Below the pieces are notes generated by a model, which saw nothing but the letters and a program-made list of their open reading frames with translations, was not told where the DNA came from and made no database searches. From an uncultured Lachnospiraceae bacterium (GTDB lineage Bacteria; Bacillota; Clostridia; Lachnospirales; Lachnospiraceae), in assembly GCA_946557105.1 (NCBI GenBank), contig CAMNSZ010000003.1, positions 185,895 through 249,894 on the forward strand: a DNA stretch of 64,000 bases, written 5' to 3'. Made by a program: the position numbers and the translations under genes. Of this stretch, positions 35,747-44,224 are shown in pieces. How positions within the stretch are numbered: the stretch's first letter is position 1; each line of letters starts with the position of its first letter.

Positions 35747-36649
35747 TTGAAAACAAAGGAGATAAAAAAATATAAGAAATCAACAAAACGGCTGCGCAAA
35801 TTGAAAATAAGCTCGGGGCTTTATATAGCCCCAAGCTTAATTGGCGTACTTTTGTTTTTTATTATGCCGTTTGTGGTAGTCATCTACTATTCGCTGTTGG
35901 ATAATCCCATCAGTGCCAATTTTGTATTTTTAGATAATTTTAAGAATGTGACCAATAATGCGGCGTTTCAGACGGCAGTGAGAAATACTTTTACCTTTTC
36001 CGTGGCGGCGGTGCCTCTTGCAGTGGTGCTGTCCTTGCTTTTGGCGATTGTGCTGGAGGCAAAGCTGCCTTTTAGGAGCCAGTTCAGAACCTTTTTCTTA
36101 AGTCCGATGATGGTGCCGGTGGCGTCCATAGTATTGATTTGGCAGGTCCTGTTCCATTATAACGGCGCGGTTAATGATGTGTTGATGGTGTTTGGCGGTT
36201 CCAAAATCGACTGGATGAAATCGGAGTACTCTATTTTTGTAATTGTTATTTTGTTTTTGTGGAAGAATCTGGGCTATAACATGATACTTTTTATGGCGGC
36301 GCTTGCCAGTATTCCCAAGGATATATTGGAGGTGGCGAGACTGGAGAGTGCAACTCCCCTGCAGACGTTTTTTTTCATTAAAATCCGCTATTTGTCCTCC
36401 ACCATATTGTTTGTTACAATCATGTCCTTAATAAGCTCCTTTAAAATATTCAGGGAGATTTATCTGTTGACAACCGATTATCCTTACGATTCGATATATA
36501 TGCTTCAGCATTTTATGAATAATAAGTTTAAGAATTTGGATTATCAGACGCTTTCGGCGGCGGCTATTTTGATGTCACTTGTAATGATACTGATTATAGG
36601 TACTTTATTTATAATTGAAAATCGATTCGGAAAGGATGTGGAAGGCTGA
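35747..36649 (+). CDS. Sugar-type ABC transporter permease (MalF/UgpA class)
   Basis: About 300 residues with six membrane helices and the MalF-class layout (LYIAPSLIGVLLFFIMPF; an EAA-like loop LEVARLESATPLQTFFFIKI). With the permease gene directly downstream it forms a CUT1 heterodimer. Start: TTG 35747, four to five bases after AGAGGTGGAG, or ATG 35723 overlapping the previous gene. No ATPase gene is present in the operon; such importers often share a common MsmK-type ATPase encoded elsewhere. Confidence 0.88.
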   Translation: MKTKEIKKYKKSTKRLRKLKISSGLYIAPSLIGVLLFFIMPFVVVIYYSLLDNPISANFVFLDNFKNVTNNAAFQTAVRNTFTFSVAAVPLAVVLSLLLAIVLEAKLPFRSQFRTFFLSPMMVPVASIVLIWQVLFHYNGAVNDVLMVFGGSKIDWMKSEYSIFVIVILFLWKNLGYNMILFMAALASIPKDILEVARLESATPLQTFFFIKIRYLSSTILFVTIMSLISSFKIFREIYLLTTDYPYDSIYMLQHFMNNKFKNLDYQTLSAAAILMSLVMILIIGTLFIIENRFGKDVEG

Positions 36650-37602
36650 TGAAAAAGAAAGACACACCTGTACGAAGCGTAGAGAGACGGGATAAGGTTA
36701 AGGCGGCGGCAAAGCGCAGGAAAATGTGGGGAACTATAAAGATTGCTATTGCCACCGTAGTGGCGGCGGGATTTGCTGTTCTATTCCTAATGCCTATTGT
36801 GTTGACGATTACCAACTCGTTTATGTCCAGCTCGGAGATTTCGGCAAACTACGGTTCGGTATTTGCCACCAGCTCAAGCGGCGGGAAAGTGTACATATCG
36901 GAAAAGGTAAACTTAAAGTTTATTCCTGATATCGTTTCCTTCAGCCAGTATGTTACGGTGTTGTTCAAAAGTCCGGAATATTTGTTGAAGTTTTGGAATT
37001 CCGTGATTTTGGTAGGACCTATTGTAACATTTCAGCTGCTTGTGGCGTCTCTTGCCTCCTATGGCTTCGCAAGGTATAGCGGGAAGCTGAGACAGATTAT
37101 CTTTTTTGCCTATGTAATACTTATGCTGATGCCCTATCAGGTTACGTTGGTACCAAACTATTTAGTCAGCGACTGGCTGAATATACTGGACAGTTATTGG
37201 GCAATCTGGCTGCCGGGTATTTTTTCGCCCTTTGCGGTATTCCTTCTGACAAAATTTATGAAGAGGATACCTGTCTCCGTGATTGAGGCGGCACAGATTG
37301 ACGGGGCCGGCGAATGGCAGATTTACAGGCGGATATGTATGCCCTTGTGTAAGGGGGCGCTTTGTTCGGCGGCAATACTGGTATTCATTGACTATTGGAA
37401 CATGGTGGAGCAGCCCCTTATATTATTATCGGATGCGGAGACACACCCCTTGTCAGTGTTTTTAAGTAAAATAAATTCGGGTGAGGTGGGTCTTGCCTTT
37501 GCAGTGGCGACTATATATATGGTTCCCAGCCTGCTGGTGTTTTTGTACGGAGAGGAATATTTGGTAGACGGTATTACCTATCAGGGTGGTATTAAAGGAT
37601 AG
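36649..37602 (+). CDS. Sugar-type ABC transporter permease (MalG/UgpE class)
   Basis: The 317-residue protein has six membrane helices and the EAA loop EAAQIDGAGEWQIYRRICMPL, typical of carbohydrate permeases. An extra extracytoplasmic loop of about 40 residues follows the first helix (ISANYGSVFATSSSGGKVYI). The ATG overlaps the stop of the preceding permease (TGATG), so the pair is translationally coupled. The last residues LVDGITYQGGIKG are a normal end. Confidence 0.9.
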   Translation: MKKKDTPVRSVERRDKVKAAAKRRKMWGTIKIAIATVVAAGFAVLFLMPIVLTITNSFMSSSEISANYGSVFATSSSGGKVYISEKVNLKFIPDIVSFSQYVTVLFKSPEYLLKFWNSVILVGPIVTFQLLVASLASYGFARYSGKLRQIIFFAYVILMLMPYQVTLVPNYLVSDWLNILDSYWAIWLPGIFSPFAVFLLTKFMKRIPVSVIEAAQIDGAGEWQIYRRICMPLCKGALCSAAILVFIDYWNMVEQPLILLSDAETHPLSVFLSKINSGEVGLAFAVATIYMVPSLLVFLYGEEYLVDGITYQGGIKG

Positions 37603-37617
37603 AGGAGAGGACGAGAT

Positions 37618-39240
37618 ATGAACGAGAAGAAAACCAAGAGACGGGAATGGGTTAAAACGGCGGCGATTGTATTTTTGACGGTACTGCTGTTGCTTACCTT
37701 TTTCTCCCAGACAATTTTGAATTATTCTTTGCCCGAGGTGGCGGCGCAGTATGTGCAAAGCGGCTCCATTACTGCGAAAATCCGCGGCACCGGCATGATA
37801 GAGAGCGGTGATCCCTATAATATCATGGTAAAGGAAACAAGAAAGGTTGCAAGCGTGGCTGTCCGCGTGGGTGACGAGGTACAAAAGGGTGACGTGCTGT
37901 TGTATCTTGCCGAGGAGGAGAGCACGGAACTTGAGGAAGCCAAGAAAGCCCTCGAAGACGCAAGGGAGGCATATGACGTGGCTCTTTTGTCCGCGGATAT
38001 CAATGCAGGCGTGATTGCGGAAGCGCAGGGGAATGTTTCCGCCAGCACCTATCGTCAGCAGATTACCGCGGCACAGAATGAAGTGGCTGCGGCACAGAAA
38101 AAGGTGGACGACTGGCAGAAGCAGTATGACGCCTTTGACCTGCAGCTGTCCATTACTCCCGACAATACTGCCGATGTAACTGCAGAGACCAAGGCGTTTA
38201 ACGAAGCGAAGAAGGTTAAAGAAAATGCGGATTTCAGCCTGAAGGAGGCAGAGAACCGGCTTGACAATATTAACAGACAGCTTGAATATGAGCAGAGTGT
38301 CAGCAATAATGATGCCATTGGCAGCCTATTGACACAGAAAAGGGATGCGGAGAAGGTGGTGCTTAGCGCCAAGACGGCGGCGAAGAACGCACAGCTTGCC
38401 TTTGAGAAGGCACAGACTGCGCTGGAAAATAAGACGGCAAGCGGAGATACCAGCGGTACGATACAGAACCTGAAAAACCAGCAGTATGTTGTTAAGCTTA
38501 ACTTGGATGCGGCGCAGAAGGAGCTGACCCAGAAAAATACAAATTTAACTGATTTGACAGGCAAAATCAATAAGGTTCTCAATTTGGATAATTTGTATGA
38601 TACGATTATCGAGGCGCAGGAGAAGGTGACAAAGCTGGAGGAGAAGTCCTTGGGAGAAACCGTTACCGCAGATATTTCAGGTACGGTGAGCGCTATAAAT
38701 ACCGCAGCGGGAAAAGAGATTTCCGCAGCGTCTCCGGTAGTAATACTGCAGCCGGAGGGGCAGGGATACAGCATGAGCTTTTCCGTGACGAACGAGCAGG
38801 CCAAAAGGCTTGCCGTAGGTGACAGAGCAGACCTTATCAATGCATGGCGGTATGATGATGTGGAAGTTACTTTGGCAAGCATTAAGCCGGATAAGAATGA
38901 TCCCAGCAAGAAAAAAGAGCTTACCTTTAATGTAACGGGGAACGTTACCGCAGGCCAGAGTCTGAATGTTTCGGTGGGACAAAAGAGTGCAACCTATGAT
39001 TTGATTGTACCTAACAGCGCAATACGTGAGGATAACAACGGTAAATTTGTTTTGACTGTAGAATCCAAGAGCAGCCCTTTGGGGAACCGCTATATTGCGA
39101 CGCGTGTTGACGTGGAGGTACTCGCAAGCGACGATACACAGTCTGCGATAAGCGGCGGACTTTATGGTTATGAATTTATCATTACTACCTCAACAAAGCC
39201 TGTGGAGGCAGGAAAACAGGTGAGATTGGCAGATAATTAA
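37618..39240 (+). CDS. HlyD-type efflux adaptor (membrane fusion protein)
   Basis: The 540-residue protein has one N-terminal membrane helix (about residues 15-37). A split lipoyl-like half-motif (VASVAVRVGDEVQKGDVLLYL) and a long coiled coil (about 105-345) follow. The second lipoyl half (VTADISGTVSAINTAAGKEIS) and C-terminal beta barrel come after. This is the membrane fusion protein layout of MacA/HlyD-type exporters. Its presence in a sugar-import-like operon is unusual; the next gene supplies a MacB-core-like domain. Confidence 0.85.
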   Translation: MNEKKTKRREWVKTAAIVFLTVLLLLTFFSQTILNYSLPEVAAQYVQSGSITAKIRGTGMIESGDPYNIMVKETRKVASVAVRVGDEVQKGDVLLYLAEEESTELEEAKKALEDAREAYDVALLSADINAGVIAEAQGNVSASTYRQQITAAQNEVAAAQKKVDDWQKQYDAFDLQLSITPDNTADVTAETKAFNEAKKVKENADFSLKEAENRLDNINRQLEYEQSVSNNDAIGSLLTQKRDAEKVVLSAKTAAKNAQLAFEKAQTALENKTASGDTSGTIQNLKNQQYVVKLNLDAAQKELTQKNTNLTDLTGKINKVLNLDNLYDTIIEAQEKVTKLEEKSLGETVTADISGTVSAINTAAGKEISAASPVVILQPEGQGYSMSFSVTNEQAKRLAVGDRADLINAWRYDDVEVTLASIKPDKNDPSKKKELTFNVTGNVTAGQSLNVSVGQKSATYDLIVPNSAIREDNNGKFVLTVESKSSPLGNRYIATRVDVEVLASDDTQSAISGGLYGYEFIITTSTKPVEAGKQVRLADN

Positions 39241-39265
39241 CGGATGTGAGGAATGAGAGGAAACT

Positions 39266-40384
39266 GTGAAAAAAATTAATTTTTCCATGAAAAAAATAAT
39301 ACTGTATGCCAGTGCAGTGATATCCTTTCTTATCTATTTGATTCTGCTTGCTGTGGCGGGGCGGATGAGAAGCGCTCTGGACGATCAGCAAATGGCGAAA
39401 AGATGGAGCGACAAGGGGAACGTGGCGCAGATTAGCTGCTTTTTCTCTCCGAATTCGTATGTGACGGAGGACTCCATTCAGGAATTTGAGCATACTCTGG
39501 ACAGAGTGCTGACAGAGGCGTCCATTACCATGGAGTCGGAGAATCCCGGCGCCAGATTGTGGGCGGATGCATACAGTGCGGACGGTAAAATTACGCTTTC
39601 CAGTGACAAGGCAGTTCTGACGCTGGACGCTATCGGTATAGGAGGGGACTTTTTCCTGTTTCATCCTTTAAAGCTGGTGAACGGCGCATATTTTTCGGGG
39701 AACGACCTGATGCAGGATTACTGTGTGATTGACGAGGACGCCGCGTGGCAGCTGTTTGGTTCCAACGACGTTGCGGGTATGATGGTTAGTATAGGCGGGC
39801 GCCCGCACATTGTTACGGGCGTGGTGGAGAGGCCTGAAGGCAGACTGGAGGAGGCGGCGGGACTTGACGACTCCGTAGTGTATGTTTCCTATGAGACATT
39901 GCAAGAGTACGGAATGTCAAACGGTCTTAATCATTATGAGATTGTCATGCCTAATCCTGTCAGCAATTTTGCCATGCAGAAGGTGCAGGAAAATTTCGGG
40001 GTAGACGAGAAGGAAGTAGAGATAATTGAAAACAGCTCTAGGTTTTCATTGTTGTCCAGCTTAAAGATATTACAGGCGTTTGGAACGCGCTCCATGAACG
40101 GCAAAGCGATAATATATCCCTTTTGGGAGAATATTGCAAGAGGATATGAGGATATGATTGCAGTGGTTACATTGTTTATGCTGTTGTTTTTGTTATATCC
40201 CGTTACCGTGCTGCTAATTATGTTTGTTAAATGGTGGAGACATAAGGGATGGACGTTAAAGGATGTCTGGCTGAAAGGGAAGGACAAATTGGAGCGTCTG
40301 ATAGAGAAGAAACGTATCAAACACAGAAGAAAAAAGAAATCAGGGAAAGATTCTGAGGAGGGAGAGTGGCTGGAATGGCTTTAA
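39266..40384 (+). CDS. MacB/FtsX core-like membrane protein, reduced
   Basis: The 372-residue protein has a first membrane helix (about residues 10-30), a 250-residue extracytoplasmic region like the MacB periplasmic core (VNGAYFSGNDLMQDYCVIDEDAAWQLFGSNDVAGMMVSIGG) and one more membrane helix (about 295-325) with a basic cytoplasmic tail. A normal MacB/FtsX permease has three C-terminal helices; here only one is seen, so it may be a truncated or specialised form. Translation starts at GTG 39266 after GAGAGGAAAC. Its end overlaps the next gene by ten bases. Confidence 0.7.
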   Translation: MKKINFSMKKIILYASAVISFLIYLILLAVAGRMRSALDDQQMAKRWSDKGNVAQISCFFSPNSYVTEDSIQEFEHTLDRVLTEASITMESENPGARLWADAYSADGKITLSSDKAVLTLDAIGIGGDFFLFHPLKLVNGAYFSGNDLMQDYCVIDEDAAWQLFGSNDVAGMMVSIGGRPHIVTGVVERPEGRLEEAAGLDDSVVYVSYETLQEYGMSNGLNHYEIVMPNPVSNFAMQKVQENFGVDEKEVEIIENSSRFSLLSSLKILQAFGTRSMNGKAIIYPFWENIARGYEDMIAVVTLFMLLFLLYPVTVLLIMFVKWWRHKGWTLKDVWLKGKDKLERLIEKKRIKHRRKKKSGKDSEEGEWLEWL

Positions 40385-42861
40385 AAAGGAAATATCTCAA
40401 GAAGGCAGTCTGTATAGGGCTTATTTTTTCTATGGCGCTGGGGCTTGCTGCCTGCAATAAAAAGGAAGATGAAAATGCGGGAAAAGAAAATGCCGGATTG
40501 GCAAAGGAGTATGTATTTTCTCAGACAGATATTGATTTATCCGTTTTGGGAGACGAGGGTAATTATAATATCAGAAATATAAAAAAGATAGACGATAAAA
40601 TCTACATGGTGGCAAATGTGTATACCTATACGGAATCCGGATCAAAGTCAAGCATGAAGATTTTGTCCATAAAGGAAGACGGCAGTGTGGAAAAGGCAGT
40701 GGAGCTTTTGTCGCCGGATACGGAGTCATCAAAAGAGTCGGACGCACAGGACGGCGCATCAAAACAGGAGAGCGGGGAGGAAGGCGCGCAGACAGAGGAA
40801 GCCGTTGAGGATGTAGCGGATAACGAGATGGTCGAGAAATATCCCGGCGGCTCGACGCGTTCCGAGTGGATTGGTTACCAAGCCACGACAATTACGGACG
40901 ACGGGCTGATATATGTAATTAAGAGACATGATATCGATGACTGGACGGATGAGGAAAATCCCGTTTCGGAGTCTACCAGCTCTATTTGCTGTTGGGATAT
41001 GGAGGGGAACTTTAAGTGGGAGTCTCCGATTGGAGAACTGCATACGGAGGATAACTATTATTATATCGACAATCTTGTTCCTCTAAAGAACGGAACTGTA
41101 GCCGTGCTGATTTCGGGGGACGATAGGAGTAAGATTATTGTGGACAAAGAAGGTAAGCTTTCCGAGAGAATACCTCTTAAGGCAAATGACACTGCGGCAT
41201 TTGAAAATATCAACGCGACTATGGTTAAGAATGACGGCACTATGTTGGTAACTTACTATAATCAGGATTATACGGCTATGTTTGCGGTGACTTATGATTT
41301 AGATACGGATACCGTAGGTGAGGAAGTAAAGCTTCCGGGCAATTTCGGTACGATGGGTTATAATGCAATGACGACAGGAGTTGACAGTGATATTGTATTT
41401 GCCAACATGAGCGGCGTTTACAGTTATACATTGGGAGATTCGGAGATAAAGCAGGTTATGAGTTATATTAACTCTGATCTGGGTATTGACAGCTTTAATG
41501 AGATGGTAATGATTGATGAGAGGAATTTCATTGCCACCTATTATGACAATATAAATTACGATTTGTGCTGTGGTATGTTTACCAAGGTGGATCCCAAGGA
41601 TATACCTGACAAGAAGGTATTAGTGCTCGGGGGAAATTGGATTGACAATGAGTTGAAAAACCGTGTAGTTGAATATAATAAGGAAAGTCAGGAATACCGC
41701 ATTACAATCAAAGACTATCAGATGTATAATACCATGGATGACTATAATGCGTCCTATACGCAGTTGAATAATGATATTTTATCGGGTCATATGCCCGATA
41801 TTCTGGTTGTGGATAACTGGGGTACATCTATAGAGAATTATGTCTCCAAGGGGGTTTTAGCTGATATAGGGGCCTTGATTGAGAAGGACGAGGAGCTTTC
41901 CCAAAAGGAGTTTATGACCAATGTATTTGACGCATATAAGGTGAACGGTAAGCTTTATCAGGTGATTCATTCCTTCTCCGTACAGACCATGATGGCAAAG
42001 AAGTCCCTTGTGGGCGACAGAACCAGTTGGACAATGAAGGATTTGGAGGAGCTGATGGCTACCATGCCGGAGGGTACGGTGGCATTTGGCGAGGAGACGC
42101 AGTCAGGCTTCCTTTGGAGTATGCTAAGATATTGCGGGAATGATTTCGTGGATGTGGCAAACGGCAAGTGCAATTTTAATTCACAACAGTTTATTGATAT
42201 GCTGGAATATGCGAATTCATTGCCTAAGGAGACGTCCGAGGATACTTACGAAGGGGATTGGTGGATGAGATATCAGTCTCAATACCGTGAGGACAGGACA
42301 ATATTGATGAACTCCTATATAGGCAGCTTTAATTCTCTGAACAATACGATTAACGGTTCCTTTGGCGAAGATGTAAGCTGTATAGGCTTCCCTACGGACA
42401 ATGGTATGGGCTCCTTTATCAGCTCAAACGGGAATTATGTGCTTTCCGCAAAATCTAAGAATCTGGATGGCGCGTGGGATTTTATCCGTTATTATCTCAC
42501 GGATGAATATCAGAAAGAGCTGAGGTGGAATCTTCCGGTTTCTAAGGAGATATTTATGGAAAAATCCAAAGAAGCCCTTGAAAAGGAATATTATATTGAT
42601 GAGGACGGCAAGAAGGTGGAGGTAGACGAATGGTATGAGGTGAACGGCGAATCTATTAAGATAGAGCCCTTGACCCAGAAACAGTTAGATGAAATAGTAT
42701 CGTTTATCCAGTCGGTAACAAAGAGGGAATACTATAATCAGGATATTCAAAATATCGTTACTGAGGAGGCTGAGGCTTTCTTTGCAGGTCAGAAGAGCGC
42801 AAAGGATGTTGCGGGAATCATTCAGAGCCGTGCACAGCTTTATGTGAACGAGAACAGATAA
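40375..42861 (+). CDS. Second lipoprotein with propeller-like N-terminus and solute-binding domain
   Basis: The 828-residue protein has a lipoprotein signal with lipobox LAAC (C27). An acidic Ser/Glu/Asp-rich linker follows at residues about 105-155. The propeller-like segments (ITDDGLIYVIKR, LKNGTVAVLIS, VKNDGTMLVTYY) come next, and then the solute-binding domain (QLNNDILSGHMPDILVVDNWG). It is a distant paralogue of the first lipoprotein and shares its C-terminal motif. ATG 40375 is preferred over GTG 40366 because GAGGGAGAG lies eight bases upstream. It closes the operon before a terminator. Confidence 0.83.
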   Translation: MALKRKYLKKAVCIGLIFSMALGLAACNKKEDENAGKENAGLAKEYVFSQTDIDLSVLGDEGNYNIRNIKKIDDKIYMVANVYTYTESGSKSSMKILSIKEDGSVEKAVELLSPDTESSKESDAQDGASKQESGEEGAQTEEAVEDVADNEMVEKYPGGSTRSEWIGYQATTITDDGLIYVIKRHDIDDWTDEENPVSESTSSICCWDMEGNFKWESPIGELHTEDNYYYIDNLVPLKNGTVAVLISGDDRSKIIVDKEGKLSERIPLKANDTAAFENINATMVKNDGTMLVTYYNQDYTAMFAVTYDLDTDTVGEEVKLPGNFGTMGYNAMTTGVDSDIVFANMSGVYSYTLGDSEIKQVMSYINSDLGIDSFNEMVMIDERNFIATYYDNINYDLCCGMFTKVDPKDIPDKKVLVLGGNWIDNELKNRVVEYNKESQEYRITIKDYQMYNTMDDYNASYTQLNNDILSGHMPDILVVDNWGTSIENYVSKGVLADIGALIEKDEELSQKEFMTNVFDAYKVNGKLYQVIHSFSVQTMMAKKSLVGDRTSWTMKDLEELMATMPEGTVAFGEETQSGFLWSMLRYCGNDFVDVANGKCNFNSQQFIDMLEYANSLPKETSEDTYEGDWWMRYQSQYREDRTILMNSYIGSFNSLNNTINGSFGEDVSCIGFPTDNGMGSFISSNGNYVLSAKSKNLDGAWDFIRYYLTDEYQKELRWNLPVSKEIFMEKSKEALEKEYYIDEDGKKVEVDEWYEVNGESIKIEPLTQKQLDEIVSFIQSVTKREYYNQDIQNIVTEEAEAFFAGQKSAKDVAGIIQSRAQLYVNENR

Positions 42862-42917
42862 ATAGCGATTGAGCAATGTAGACCAAACAGTTTACGGCGC
42901 ATGAAAGAAGTAAAAAG

Positions 42918-42957
42918 CGGTTATGACAGAATTTGTAAGCTGTCATAGCCGTTTTTG
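42918..42957. terminator. Bidirectional terminator
   Basis: CGGTTATGACAG pairs with CTGTCATAGCCG (12 bp with one G-U pair), flanked by AAAA before and TTTTT after. It lies between the plus-strand operon and the minus-strand metallopeptidase gene and can serve both. Confidence 0.88.
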
Positions 42958-42958
42958 T

Positions 42959-43378
42959 TCAGTCAAGTATGAGAGGAATTCCCTGCTTTAATAGATGCTG
43001 TTCTAAGGTGAGCTCTCTTTCATGGCTGGCAAGCCAGCTTTTGTATTGTCTGTATTCAGGCATAATTTTTTCCACCATGTTCCAGAAGTTCTTGGAATGG
43101 TTCATATGTGTCAGATGGCACAGCTCATGCACCACCACATAGTCCAGTACGCCGGCCGGAGCAAAAATAAGCCGGTAGTTGAAGGAGAGAGTACCTAAAG
43201 AAGAACAGCTTCCCCAGCGGCTTTTTTGGTCGCGAATGGTTATTTTTGAGTAACTTCCGCCGGTGAGTCCATGATAGTAGGTCACGCGGCGGGTAATTAA
43301 ATCCCGAGCCATATTGCGGTATCGTTTTTCAAGCACCAAAAGTCGTCTTTGTTCAGGGTAAGTCAGTGGGGGTATCAT
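42959..43378 (-). CDS. YgjP/SprT-like zinc metallopeptidase (DUF45), short form
   Basis: The 139-residue protein has the zinc motif HELCH (H84, E85, H88) followed by HMNHSKNFW (H94), diagnostic of the YgjP (M48-like) family. The upstream QKSRWGSCSSLGTLSFNYRL is also diagnostic. Full YgjP proteins are about 230 residues, so the N-terminal third is missing. The frame is closed upstream by a stop and a ribosome site (GAAAGG) is correctly spaced, so this looks like the true start of a short form. Cytosolic; substrate unknown. Confidence 0.82.
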   Translation of the reverse strand: MIPPLTYPEQRRLLVLEKRYRNMARDLITRRVTYYHGLTGGSYSKITIRDQKSRWGSCSSLGTLSFNYRLIFAPAGVLDYVVVHELCHLTHMNHSKNFWNMVEKIMPEYRQYKSWLASHERELTLEQHLLKQGIPLILD

Positions 43379-43567
43379 GAGAGGAAGCCTTTCTGTTTTG
43401 AATTTTTAAAAATTTTGGTGTTATGCAATATCTTCCCTTTATATTATATTGATTGGAAGTATAAGCATTATTATATCTATAATCTTACACGTTTTGAGTT
43501 GAAATGTAAATGTGCGGATAGTAAAATAAAGGGGTATTATAATGAAGGTTTGGAAAAGAGGGCTATA

Positions 43568-44224
43568 ATGAAGAGTAGATGTATTGTAATCGGAGCGGGA
43601 GATTTGACGGTGGGAGAGATTGCCCTAGAGGAGTCGGATTTTGTCATTGCCGTGGACGGCGGACTGAGCTACTGTGGATTATTGAATGTGGAGCCGGATT
43701 ATATCATAGGTGATTTTGATTCGGTAAGCGAGGGGGAGAGGGAGGCAATTAGCAGGCTGCAGGAGGAAATCCCCGACAGAGTCAGGCAGCTTAAGCCGCA
43801 GAAGGATGATACGGACATGCTTTCGGCGTTAAAATTTGGTTTGGAGGAGGGCTATAGAGACTTTCGCATTTATGGAGGGCTGGGCGGTCGCTTTGACCAT
43901 GCGTTTGCAAATATACAGTGTCTTTTGTATTTGAAGAATCACGGTGCAGTGGGTTATCTAGTGGATGGCACCGGTATGATTCTAGTCTTACAGAATGAGG
44001 CTGTACACTTTAAAAAGGGTCTGGAAGGGTACATGTCCTTATTTACGTTGGGGAAAGAGGCGAGGGGAGTCACTATAGAAGGAATGAAATATCCCCTTGA
44101 GAACTATACTATGAGCAATGATTTCCCTATAGGAATCAGTAATGAATTTATCGGTGAGGAAGCCGTTGTGAGCGTGGAGGAAGGGGAGCTCGTCTGCATT
44201 ATTCAATATATATTAGACGAGTGA
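43568..44224 (+). CDS. Thiamine pyrophosphokinase
   Basis: The 218-residue enzyme converts thiamine and ATP to thiamine diphosphate. Motifs GDFDSV (48-53), KDDTDM (79-84) and GGLGGRFDHAFAN (103-115) are the TPK active site. The frame is open upstream to 43349 but sequence there is AT-rich and non-conserved; ATG 43568 follows a GAAAAGAGGG ribosome site. A TATAAT at 43538-43543 may be its -10. The stop overlaps the end of the convergent cation transporter gene by 12 bases. Confidence 0.93.
   Translation: MKSRCIVIGAGDLTVGEIALEESDFVIAVDGGLSYCGLLNVEPDYIIGDFDSVSEGEREAISRLQEEIPDRVRQLKPQKDDTDMLSALKFGLEEGYRDFRIYGGLGGRFDHAFANIQCLLYLKNHGAVGYLVDGTGMILVLQNEAVHFKKGLEGYMSLFTLGKEARGVTIEGMKYPLENYTMSNDFPIGISNEFIGEEAVVSVEEGELVCIIQYILDE

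Noticed and set aside
38055..38909. 284-residue minus-strand open frame opposite the HlyD-type adaptor
   Set aside because: Its Ser/Leu/Ala-rich sequence is the reverse of the coiled-coil codons of the adaptor; no start context.
43349..43567. N-terminal extension of thiamine pyrophosphokinase
   Set aside because: The frame is open, but the added residues are AT-rich and not part of the enzyme family, and a ribosome site sits just before ATG 43568.
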